Position numbers and translations under genes: made by a program. Shown piece after piece: positions 1-5,658 of a DNA stretch of 5,658 nt; position 1 is the first letter of the stretch; the number at the start of each line of letters is the position of its first letter. The stretch covers positions 1-5,658 of the forward strand of contig CALWKL010000106.1 in the NCBI GenBank assembly GCA_944381255.1, read 5' to 3'. The DNA is from an uncultured Clostridia bacterium. Its GTDB lineage: Bacteria > Bacillota > Clostridia > Christensenellales > UBA1242. Under the pieces are notes generated by a model, which was not told the origin of the DNA, ran no database searches, and saw nothing but the letters and a program-made list of their open reading frames with translations.

Positions 1-1246
1 TGCTTCTTTAGGGGAATCTCCAAAGGGTATCACCGTTAGTGATTTGCGTAATGGCGACCATATTATAGAGACTCTCGAGGGTAGAATCAAAGGTCGTGTA
101 ACTGTTGACCCTATTATCAATCAAGCAACTGGAGAGGTTATCCTAGGTGCAAATGAATTGATTACTCCAGAGATTGCTCAGAGAGTAGTCGCTGCAGGAA
201 TAAAAGAGGTAACTATCCGTACTCTATTGACATGTAAATGTAAGCAGGGTGTATGTGCAAAATGTTATGGTCGTGATATGGTAAGTACAGGGCTTGTAGA
301 AGTCGGTGAGGCTGTAGGTATTATAGCCGCTCAATCAATCGGTGAGCCTGGTACACAGTTAACGATGCGTACCTTCCACTCTGGTGGTGTAGCATCAGTA
401 AAGGATATTACTCAAGGTTTGCCTCGAGTTGAAGAATTGTTTGAGACTCGTAGACCAAATGATGCCGCAATAGTTAGCGAAGTAGGCGGTAAGGTACACA
501 TCGAGGAAGTAAACAACAGAAAGTGTGTACAAGTGCATACTTCAAATGGTGATGTACAATATTTGTTGCCTGCTAAGAGTGTAATGACAGTAGTAGAAGG
601 ACAAATTATTGAGCCTGGTACTCCTCTTATCGAAGGAAGTATTTTCCCTCAAGACATACTGCGTACTCGTGGTGTAAAAGATGCTCAAGAGTACTTGTTA
701 CGTGAAGTTTTGTCAGTTTATAAATCTCAAAGCGTTCCACTTGATGCAAAGCATATTGAGATTATCATAAGACAAATGATTCGTAGCGTAAGAGTTGAAA
801 CTAGTGGAGACACAGATTTAATTCCTGGTGATATCTTGGACATTAATGACCTAGAAAATATTAACTTAAAGGCTATAATGGCTGGTCGTGCCCCTGCAAG
901 CGCTAGACGTATATTGCAAGGTTTGACTAAGGCGAGTCTATCAACCAACAGCTTCTTGTCTGCTGCATCATTCCAGGAGTCTAGTAGAGTGCTTACCGAT
1001 GCCGCTATCAAGGGTAAGGTTGACCATCTCGTAGGATTGAAGGAAAATGTCATTATTGGTAAGCTTATCCCTGCTGGTACAGGACTTAAGATTTACAACA
1101 CTGTTAATCCTACCGTATACCAAAAGGTAAATGATGAGGTAGAGAATAAGACTTCAGAAGAAAATCAAGAACAGAAAAAATTAAGAGTTGACCCTTCTGA
1201 TGGATTATCTGATACCGATCTAGATTCATTTGATCTTGGACTATAA
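1..1246 (+). CDS. rpoC: DNA-directed RNA polymerase subunit beta' (C-terminal part)
   Basis: Catalytic beta' subunit of RNA polymerase. The gene enters from the left edge: the reading frame is open from base 2, so only about the last 414 codons of a protein usually near 1,200 residues in Gram-positives are present. Seen: three of the four zinc-site cysteines, in the C-x6-C-x2-C arrangement (Cys codons at 233, 254 and 263), then GVCAKCYGRDM. The trigger loop follows, GEPGTQLTMRTFHSGG, holding the Met, Arg and His equivalent to E. coli M932, R933 and H936. The frame runs straight on into DITQGLPRVEELFE, so the large SI3 insertion of proteobacterial beta' is absent. Near the end is the conserved GLKENVIIGKLIPAGTG, then a hydrophilic tail ending in DLGL and a TAA stop. 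An in-frame TTG at 44 is not a start, because homology continues upstream of it. Identification is essentially certain. Confidence 0.98.
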   Translation, partial: ASLGESPKGITVSDLRNGDHIIETLEGRIKGRVTVDPIINQATGEVILGANELITPEIAQRVVAAGIKEVTIRTLLTCKCKQGVCAKCYGRDMVSTGLVEVGEAVGIIAAQSIGEPGTQLTMRTFHSGGVASVKDITQGLPRVEELFETRRPNDAAIVSEVGGKVHIEEVNNRKCVQVHTSNGDVQYLLPAKSVMTVVEGQIIEPGTPLIEGSIFPQDILRTRGVKDAQEYLLREVLSVYKSQSVPLDAKHIEIIIRQMIRSVRVETSGDTDLIPGDILDINDLENINLKAIMAGRAPASARRILQGLTKASLSTNSFLSAASFQESSRVLTDAAIKGKVDHLVGLKENVIIGKLIPAGTGLKIYNTVNPTVYQKVNDEVENKTSEENQEQKKLRVDPSDGLSDTDLDSFDLGL

Positions 1247-1253
1247 TTTATAA

Positions 1254-1377
1254 AATTTGCTAATGCATTTTAATATGTTAGTTTATTAAAGTTCATATGA
1301 TTAATAATAAAAAAATATCTCTCGTGCAGAGATATTTTTTTTATTTTGCTTAAAATTATTGCGAAATTTAGCAAATT
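1254..1377. repeat. 10-bp inverted repeat flanking the rpoC terminator
   Basis: AATTTGCTAA at 1254-1263 is matched by its exact reverse complement TTAGCAAATT at 1368-1377, with the terminator hairpin between them. The arms are AT-rich and could be chance. They could also be a remnant or a protein-binding pair. No function is assigned. Confidence 0.3.
1309..1342 (+). terminator. Intrinsic terminator of the rpoC transcription unit
   Basis: A perfect hairpin pairs 1309-1322 with 1328-1341 around the loop CGTGC. The core arms are ATATCTCT and AGAGATAT, extended by an A-tract pairing with a T-tract. The run of eight T (1335-1342) follows on the + strand. It lies about 60 bases after the rpoC stop, so it should end the rpoBC transcript and separate it from the next gene. 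Confidence 0.85.
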
Positions 1378-1439
1378 ATGATACACTTTTTACAGAAGTA
1401 TATCTTTTGAATTTGCAGTTTTTTATTTTAAGTTCGTTC

Positions 1440-1446
1440 GGGAGGT
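1440..1446 (+). promoter_or_regulatory. Ribosome binding site of the 890-codon surface protein gene
   Basis: GGGAGGT contains the GGAGG core at 1441-1445, five bases before the ATG at 1451. It is a near-ideal Shine-Dalgarno sequence and fixes this ATG as the start. Confidence 0.88.
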
Positions 1447-1450
1447 AATT

Positions 1451-4123
1451 ATGGCTTTGATAAACACAAGTCTAGGTAAATCTCTAGGAATGACAATAGG
1501 TACCATTGTACTCTTCCTAACTTTCTTAGCAAGTGTGAGTTTTGTAGCCAGTCCGCCTTCAATCGCTATTACTGAATCAAATAGTTACTACACGCAGTTA
1601 AATCAGCAATCACAAAAATTTTATGATGTGCTGTATGATATGTACAACAAAGGGAATCTCAAATCAGGCAATTATGAGTTTGACCTAATTGATAATGAGG
1701 TTGTGAGCATAGAGCAACTAAAAGCATATGAAGAGGGAAATGATGCTCTTATTCAAGATTTGGATATAGCAAAGACTGCTTTTTCATTAGATTATAATGT
1801 TTTTTATGTTGATTTTGATAAAATTGGACTTAGTATTGGCACAAAAGATAATGTTTATGTGGCAACATTAGGGACGGGAAGAAACGATAATTATCTAAGG
1901 ACATATTTTAATAATCAGGTAGATTCATCTATTGAAGAATATGAGGCTAGTCTAGAGAGCCTAATTGCAGGCATAGAGAATAAAGTAGCCTCAGTCGAGC
2001 AAATTAGCGAGATAAATTCTGCAATATTATCCAAAGTTTCCTTTGGGTATTCTTTTGATGGAGAGTCTTCATCTACACAAAAAAATGCTTTGGCTGATAC
2101 TAACTACGGGGCACTAGTTTTGGGTTCTGCTGTGTATGAAGGTTACGCACGAATTTTAAAAGATGTGTTAGACTCATTTGATTACAAAAATATGCTAGTG
2201 CGTGGTTATGTACTAAATGAAAATGAAACGTATCAACCTGCTATGTGGAATTATGTTCAAGTTAATAATTTATGGTATGCAATTAATATAGGACTGAATG
2301 CTCAAAGTGATAATCCAGAAGAATTTTTACTCGTGGGTGCAGACAAGATGAAATATCGCCATTTGGTAGCAGAGATTGCTTGCGATGATAGTAAAAACTT
2401 TACTGTTCCTACTCTTAATTCACAAGATTATGGTTATATTGAAGGTATTGAGTATAATCTTAATTATCAAGATAATTTGATTATTGAAGCTAGTTACTTA
2501 AATAAAAATGCTACAGATTTAAGTAATATGGGATACTATCTAGCACTCTCCACTAGCACTATAGGTAGTACATTAGAAAATATCGTTTGGGATAATTGGA
2601 TAGCAGTCAGTCTAGCAAATATTGATAATTCTGGAGAGTATTTTGGCAGTATTACAGATAGTGAATCGTCAACCAGTATTATAATTTCAAATGATATTCC
2701 TTTTGTGCGTTTGGCTATTTTAGATTTTTCTCCAGACGATAGTACAGGGATTTATGGTAGTATAGATGAAGAAAATATAAGTATTATTACTCCTATTATA
2801 ACAAATGAAAAAAATTCTAGTTATATATCAGCACCTACAGTAAAGAAAGTAGCGCCACAATTAGGCACAACTTTGAGTGCTGATAGAGCATATACCTTTG
2901 TAATAGAGTATGATGAGCCACTTGTCAAGGTCGCAGATACCGAAGAAGCTGGCGTTAAGGTTACTATTAGCCGTGGGGATAGAATACTTGAATGTAGTAA
3001 TTTTTTCTGGAATGGTGCAGAAACAATTACTTTTGATTTTACTCCTAGTGCTTTGTATAACGACAACTTCGCTTGGTACACTTTTTCTGTCGTAAACCTA
3101 GTTGGCTCCAAGAGCCGTTTGGTACCGGAAAATGTAACATACTATTTTCAAAAAGATAATATATCAGTGTCAACACTTAGTACCAAGTGGGGGGACGGTA
3201 ATGTCTTGGGACTTGCTAAGAATAACAATTTAGATTTATCAAAATGGACTTTGGGTGATTCTTATACAGTCTCTAATACTCCTCTGTTTTATCGTGAAGT
3301 AGCATTAGTCTCTAGTCAGGTATCAATGAGTATTCGCCAAGAAATCATAGATAAGATACTTTTGCTTAATGAAAATTTAAATTCTAATGATATTTTGAAA
3401 TCGCAGTGCTATTCTGCTTCCCTTAGCCTTGGTGGAGAATTGGTTAATCTAAATGGCCATACTATAAACATTTTTTTCCCAAATGCAGAGCAGGATAAAT
3501 CGTATCTTGTATATGTATGTCCACAAAATGCTGACAATACTCTTGATTTAAATAATATGAAGTTATTGAATAACTTTATTTATAATGATAAAATTATCGT
3601 TGAGACTAGTGAATTTGGCATATTTATGTGTCTAGCAGTAGATAAAAACAAGATTAATAGTGATACCCATTCAATTTTAGTTAATAATCTTACTGGCAAT
3701 GGAAAGGCAATAGTTAAGATGAATAGCTCAGTGTTAACCGATATTGTAAATCTAAATCTTGACCAAAGCATAATAGTAGAGTTTTCGCCTGATAATGACT
3801 ACATTCTTGATTTCTGTCTAATAAACGGGGAAGAAATAGAGGTTAAAGATAATCAAATCGTACTGTCATATAATAATATAAAAGAGAGCAATGTGCTCGA
3901 TTGTGCCTTTGTTTCAAATAGGGTAGCAAATTATGAGTCAACATTAGGTGTAGACAGCCTATTCAAATCTAATATTAAAAATCAATACTCTATACCTAGT
4001 ACAAATCTAGCATTGATAATCTGCGTTATTTGTTCGATAATTGTAGTTGTTGGTCTAATTCTTACTTACATAGTCTTAAGAGTAATTGATTTCAAAAAAG
4101 ATAAAAAGTTAAAATATAATTAA
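1451..4123 (+). CDS. Large membrane-anchored surface protein with degenerate transglutaminase-like domain
   Basis: 890 residues; I do not recognise a named gene. A hydrophobic segment at ~14-33 is a signal peptide or signal anchor (a Pro pair follows the possible VAS cleavage site, favouring an uncleaved anchor). A second membrane helix at ~852-877 precedes a basic tail (FKKDKKLKYN), so ~35-850 should lie outside the cell. Residues ~185-310 read as a transglutaminase-like (papain-fold) domain: GSAVYEGYARILKDVL matches the usual G-x-V-C-x-G-Y-A helix, PAMWNYVQVNNLWYAIN the usual H-M/A-W-N...W-Y-x-V-D stretch, and EFLLVG the usual YFLVG strand. The catalytic Cys, His and Asp are replaced by Tyr229, Ala264 and Asn279. 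No cysteine occurs before residue 311 and the only His before it is 304, so no peptidase or crosslinking activity is expected. The remainder is beta-rich: an Ig-like stretch at ~456-568, a possible beta-sandwich at ~650-730 and an InlB-B-repeat-like module at ~746-822. The gene has its own strong RBS and terminator. Inferred role: adhesion, cell-wall binding or scaffolding. Confidence 0.85.
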   Translation: MALINTSLGKSLGMTIGTIVLFLTFLASVSFVASPPSIAITESNSYYTQLNQQSQKFYDVLYDMYNKGNLKSGNYEFDLIDNEVVSIEQLKAYEEGNDALIQDLDIAKTAFSLDYNVFYVDFDKIGLSIGTKDNVYVATLGTGRNDNYLRTYFNNQVDSSIEEYEASLESLIAGIENKVASVEQISEINSAILSKVSFGYSFDGESSSTQKNALADTNYGALVLGSAVYEGYARILKDVLDSFDYKNMLVRGYVLNENETYQPAMWNYVQVNNLWYAINIGLNAQSDNPEEFLLVGADKMKYRHLVAEIACDDSKNFTVPTLNSQDYGYIEGIEYNLNYQDNLIIEASYLNKNATDLSNMGYYLALSTSTIGSTLENIVWDNWIAVSLANIDNSGEYFGSITDSESSTSIIISNDIPFVRLAILDFSPDDSTGIYGSIDEENISIITPIITNEKNSSYISAPTVKKVAPQLGTTLSADRAYTFVIEYDEPLVKVADTEEAGVKVTISRGDRILECSNFFWNGAETITFDFTPSALYNDNFAWYTFSVVNLVGSKSRLVPENVTYYFQKDNISVSTLSTKWGDGNVLGLAKNNNLDLSKWTLGDSYTVSNTPLFYREVALVSSQVSMSIRQEIIDKILLLNENLNSNDILKSQCYSASLSLGGELVNLNGHTINIFFPNAEQDKSYLVYVCPQNADNTLDLNNMKLLNNFIYNDKIIVETSEFGIFMCLAVDKNKINSDTHSILVNNLTGNGKAIVKMNSSVLTDIVNLNLDQSIIVEFSPDNDYILDFCLINGEEIEVKDNQIVLSYNNIKESNVLDCAFVSNRVANYESTLGVDSLFKSNIKNQYSIPSTNLALIICVICSIIVVVGLILTYIVLRVIDFKKDKKLKYN

Positions 4124-4177
4124 AAAGGTCGTGAATTAGCCTTTCGTTTGGTAAACTCGCTGACCTTTTATTTTTTT
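4123..4177. terminator. Bidirectional terminator between convergent genes
   Basis: AAAAGGTC (4123-4130) pairs with GACCTTTT (4162-4169). Interrupted inner pairing (GTGA with TCGC, TTA-CC with GGTAA) makes a longer hairpin. Rightward, T4, A and T7 follow; leftward, the complementary strand reads T5 and then AT-rich sequence. The stop codon of the + strand gene overlaps the left arm, and the stop of the - strand gene overlaps the right arm. One hairpin can therefore end both transcripts. Confidence 0.8.
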
Positions 4178-4557
4178 GCTGTAGATTTTGAATTTTTCTT
4201 TTTTTGATTAGGTTTACTTTCGTTTGAGTTGCTAGCACTAGAGTCCTCTTGTGGCGCGTCTTCGTCATCGCTATTGTTTTTACTATCTTGCTCTTTTTCT
4301 AAATCTTCTTCTGATTCAGATTCTTCTGTATCTTGCTGTTCTTTAAATTCTTTTGGGGTATATACACGCCCTTTTTTGATAGGTAGCGCAATTAGTGAGC
4401 AAATTGTAGCGAGACCGATTATAACATATAAAAATCTACTTACGAAATGTGCTTGGCTACCGAAAATTCCTGCTATTATGTCAAATTGAAATAGACCTAT
4501 ACAAAACCAATTTATGCCACCGACACAAACTATTAAAAAAGTTATCAAAAAAAACAT
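4168..4557 (-). CDS. DUF378-type small membrane protein with acidic/lysine-rich tail
   Basis: 129 residues. The first ~60 match the DUF378 pattern: a hydrophobic helix (residues ~1-22) carrying GGINW at 13-17 followed by FCIGLF, then DIIAGIFG, then a second helix at ~40-60 (SRFLYVIIGLATICSLIALP). The family is of unknown function and its members are usually short two-helix membrane proteins of about 70 residues. Here ~65 further residues follow: an acidic Glu/Asp/Ser stretch (~77-106) and a Lys-rich end (~114-129), both low-complexity and probably disordered. The tail begins with a basic KKGR segment just after the second helix, which favours a cytoplasmic tail. The start ATG (complement of 4555-4557) has GAGGAG nine bases upstream. 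The gene converges on the surface-protein gene and diverges from spo0A. The family call is moderately secure; no function is proposed. Confidence 0.82.
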   Translation of the reverse strand: MFFLITFLIVCVGGINWFCIGLFQFDIIAGIFGSQAHFVSRFLYVIIGLATICSLIALPIKKGRVYTPKEFKEQQDTEESESEEDLEKEQDSKNNSDDEDAPQEDSSASNSNESKPNQKKKNSKSTAKK

Positions 4558-4566
4558 TCAATCTTA

Positions 4567-4572
4567 CTCCTC
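4567..4572 (-). promoter_or_regulatory. Ribosome binding site of the DUF378-type gene
   Basis: On the - strand GAGGAG lies nine bases before the ATG at 4557. It supports this start over any internal one and keeps the complete first membrane helix. Confidence 0.75.
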
Positions 4573-4600
4573 TATCATTAGACTAGTTCAAAATGCAATT

Positions 4601-4630
4601 TTTATGCAAAAAATAATAAAAAATAGGCAA
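4601..4630 (-). promoter_or_regulatory. Weak candidate promoter of the DUF378-type gene
   Basis: On the - strand TTGCCT (complement of 4625-4630) and CATAAA (complement of 4601-4606) are 18 bases apart, each matching four of six sigma-A consensus positions. It would give a leader of roughly 40 bases. The region is so AT-rich that other pairs, such as TTGTCT further upstream, are possible. Confidence 0.28.
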
Positions 4631-4654
4631 TAAAATTGAAATTTTACAAATATA

Positions 4655-4688
4655 GACAACAATAAACTATGTGCGACAAAAATTGTCC
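4655..4688. promoter_or_regulatory. Candidate Spo0A-box-like cluster upstream of spo0A
   Basis: GACAA occurs at 4655-4659 and again 20 bases later at 4675-4679. The second copy faces TTGTC at 4683-4687, giving the 13-base inverted repeat GACAA-AAA-TTGTC. Read on the - strand, the second copy lies in TTTTTGTCGCA, which matches the known 0A box TGTCGAA at six of seven bases; the first reads TGTCTAT (five of seven). The cluster sits just upstream of the spo0A -35 element, where autoregulation would be expected. This is inference from motif and position. Confidence 0.4.
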
Positions 4689-4708
4689 TTTTTTTATAAA
4701 AAAAATAA

Positions 4709-4737
4709 TTGCTAGATTTTAAGTCAAGATTTATACT
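4709..4737 (+). promoter_or_regulatory. Sigma-A-type promoter of spo0A
   Basis: TTGCTA (4709-4714) and TATACT (4732-4737) are separated by exactly 17 bases, with an A-rich stretch immediately upstream that could act as an UP element. Transcription would begin near 4744, leaving a leader of about 70 bases. No sigma-H-type pair (AGGA...GAAT) was found on the + strand here. Confidence 0.68.
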
Positions 4738-4751
4738 TTGAGTACTAATTA

Positions 4752-4775
4752 GAGCGAACATTATTTATTGCGCTC
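4752..4775 (+). repeat. Small inverted repeat in the spo0A leader
   Basis: GAGCG (4752-4756) and CGCTC (4771-4775) are perfect complements around a 14-base AT-rich loop, and lie between the predicted transcription start and the RBS. The GC content stands out from the very AT-rich leader. It could be a short RNA stem or an operator just downstream of the start site. There is no T-tract, so it is not a terminator. Confidence 0.4.
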
Positions 4776-4802
4776 GGTATTTTAGTAAATTTATAATTTT
4801 TT

Positions 4803-4807
4803 AGGAG
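4803..4807 (+). promoter_or_regulatory. Ribosome binding site of spo0A
   Basis: AGGAG (4803-4807), six bases before the ATG at 4814, sets the spo0A start. The resulting protein begins MQKIKLAVIDD, aligning with the start of known Spo0A receiver domains. Confidence 0.85.
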
Positions 4808-4813
4808 AGAAAG

Positions 4814-5614
4814 ATGCAAAAAATAAAATTGGCAGTTATTGATGATAGTACGCAAACAAAAGAAGTTATAAAAAATAATTTTGAAAATGATGAAAATTTT
4901 GATATCGTTTATTTTGATGGCGATGGAGCAAATGCTTACCAAGAGATTGCTAATACTAACCCTGATGTTGTTTTGCTAGACCTAGTGTTGCCCAACAAAG
5001 ATGGCTTGGCTGTTTTGGGTGAATTAGGTGCATTGAATGATAAACCCAAAGTTATGGTAACTACTGCTTTAACTAATGAAAATTTTGTTAAAAAAGCTGT
5101 GGAATTGGGCGCAAATGACTACATCGTTAAACCTTACGATGTAGAAATGCTAAAGCAGAGAATAAAGTCTGTAGTGATGGGAGATAATACCGAAGTAAGC
5201 AATACCCAAAAGCATATTGATGAAGTGTTTGGGTCAAATCATTCAACCAGTCGTATAATAAAAAATCGTAGTCTTGAAGAACGAATTAGCAACATTTTTA
5301 TTATGGTAGGTATCCCAGCACATATCAAAGGCTATCAGTTTTTGCGCGAAGCAATAAAAATGGCTATAAATGAACCAGAGATTGTTAATAGTATTACCAA
5401 AAAACTTTATCCTAGCATTGCAGAAAAATTTGGTACTAGTGCTAGCAAGGTTGAGAGGGCAATAAGGCATGCAATAGAAGTCGCTTGGAATCGTGGTAAA
5501 ATTGAAAATATAAATGATGTTTTTGGACTGCGAGTATACGATAGTAATGAGAAGCCAACTAATGGCGAGTTTATTGCTTTGGTAGCCGACAAAATGATAA
5601 TCGAAGGTTGTTAA
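4814..5614 (+). CDS. spo0A: Stage 0 sporulation response regulator Spo0A
   Basis: 266 residues, matching the usual length (267 in B. subtilis). It is the phosphorelay-controlled transcription factor that commits Bacillota cells to sporulation and other stationary-phase programmes. The receiver domain (~3-120) has the acidic pair Asp10-Asp11, the phosphoacceptor Asp56 (VVLLDLVLP), Thr84 and Lys106 (IVKP). A variable linker (~121-153) leads to the Spo0A-specific DNA-binding domain (~155-266), with near-invariant blocks GIPAHIKGY, FLREAI, the recognition-helix segment KVERAIRHAIEVAW, and KPTNGEFIALVADK. All expected phosphorylation and DNA-contact regions look intact, so the protein should be functional; this does not by itself prove that the organism sporulates. 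The gene has its own promoter and candidate 0A-like sites upstream. Its upstream neighbour is a divergent DUF378-type gene, not the usual spoIVB. Confidence 0.97.
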   Translation: MQKIKLAVIDDSTQTKEVIKNNFENDENFDIVYFDGDGANAYQEIANTNPDVVLLDLVLPNKDGLAVLGELGALNDKPKVMVTTALTNENFVKKAVELGANDYIVKPYDVEMLKQRIKSVVMGDNTEVSNTQKHIDEVFGSNHSTSRIIKNRSLEERISNIFIMVGIPAHIKGYQFLREAIKMAINEPEIVNSITKKLYPSIAEKFGTSASKVERAIRHAIEVAWNRGKIENINDVFGLRVYDSNEKPTNGEFIALVADKMIIEGC

Positions 5615-5625
5615 AAAATTTTTAT

Positions 5626-5653
5626 AAAAGTACACAAAAATAGTTTACTTTTT
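5626..5653 (+). terminator. Weak candidate terminator after spo0A
   Basis: AAAAGTA (5626-5632) pairs with TACTTTT (5646-5652); AC and GT can also pair inside, beyond one mismatch. A run of five T (5649-5653) is the only U-tract and GG follows. It lies 12 bases after the spo0A stop. The stem is AT-rich and weak, and the window ends just after it. Confidence 0.4.
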
Positions 5654-5658
5654 GGAAA

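Noticed and set aside
44..46. TTG as a start codon for a separate 400-codon gene
   Set aside because: The frame is open to the window edge and the preceding codons (ASLGESPKGITVSD) continue into RpoC sequence, so this is internal to rpoC.
727..1053. 108-codon ORF on the - strand within rpoC
   Set aside because: It is antisense to highly conserved rpoC coding sequence and shows no recognisable domain.
1359..1387. Promoter for the surface-protein gene: TTGCGA with TATGAT, or a sigma-E-like -10 (GATACACT)
   Set aside because: TTGCGA and TATGAT are only 12 bases apart. GATACACT resembles the sigma-E -10, but no -35 of the right type lies 13-15 bases upstream. A promoter must exist somewhere in 1343-1440, but I cannot place it.
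2821..3111. Overlapping ORFs on both strands inside the surface-protein gene (- strand 2821-3111, + strand 2910-3095)
   Set aside because: Both lie inside a long intact ORF with a good RBS and no RBS or domain of their own; they are composition shadows.
1451..4123. The surface-protein gene as a pseudogene because its catalytic residues are lost
   Set aside because: The frame is open for 890 codons, with a strong RBS, both membrane segments and a terminator. The loss is confined to catalytic positions, which fits a pseudoenzyme rather than decay.
4229..4489. 86-codon + strand ORF rich in Ser, Leu and Cys
   Set aside because: It is the reverse complement of the acidic Glu/Ser tail codons of the DUF378-type gene; the low complexity is mirrored from that tail.
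4745..4942. 65-codon - strand ORF overlapping the spo0A start
   Set aside because: It is antisense to the conserved Spo0A receiver domain and spo0A leader, with no domain similarity.
5243..5635. - strand ORFs of 130 and 61 codons inside spo0A
   Set aside because: They are antisense to the near-invariant Spo0A DNA-binding domain and have no supporting features.
1..5658. Mobile elements, CRISPR arrays, tRNA or rRNA genes
   Set aside because: No transposase or integrase sequence, regularly spaced repeats, cloverleaf or rRNA-like segment was seen on either strand.

Overview
The window looks like a chromosomal segment from a low-GC member of the Bacillota, probably an uncultured clostridial-type lineage. 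It carries the 3' end of rpoC in the short, insertion-free form typical of Gram-positives, and a full-length, well-conserved spo0A, the master sporulation regulator found essentially only in that phylum. Coding regions are AT-rich, all visible stops are TAA, and the Shine-Dalgarno sequences are strong and purine-rich. The genus cannot be named from sequence alone.

Layout: (1) 1-1246, the last ~414 codons of rpoC on the + strand, followed by a strong intrinsic terminator at about 1309-1342. (2) 1247-1450, a spacer with the terminator and a strong RBS but no convincing promoter. (3) 1451-4123, an 890-codon gene for a large protein anchored in the membrane at both ends. Its N-terminal third has a transglutaminase-like fold in which all three expected catalytic residues appear to be replaced; beta-rich modules fill the rest of the ectodomain. 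(4) 4123-4177, a hairpin with U-tracts on both sides, shared by this gene and a convergent neighbour. (5) 4168-4557 on the - strand, a small two-helix DUF378-type membrane protein with an unusual charged tail. (6) 4558-4813, a divergent intergenic region with a good sigma-A-type promoter for spo0A and candidate Spo0A-box-like sites. (7) 4814-5614, spo0A on the + strand, then a weak candidate terminator at the window edge.

The genes appear to be separate transcription units rather than one operon. rpoC ends its own unit, without the ribosomal-protein/elongation-factor genes that usually follow it. spo0A lies apart from its usual upstream neighbour spoIVB. The most notable item is the surface pseudo-transglutaminase: an intact long ORF that keeps the fold signature but has lost the Cys-His-Asp triad, suggesting a binding or structural role.
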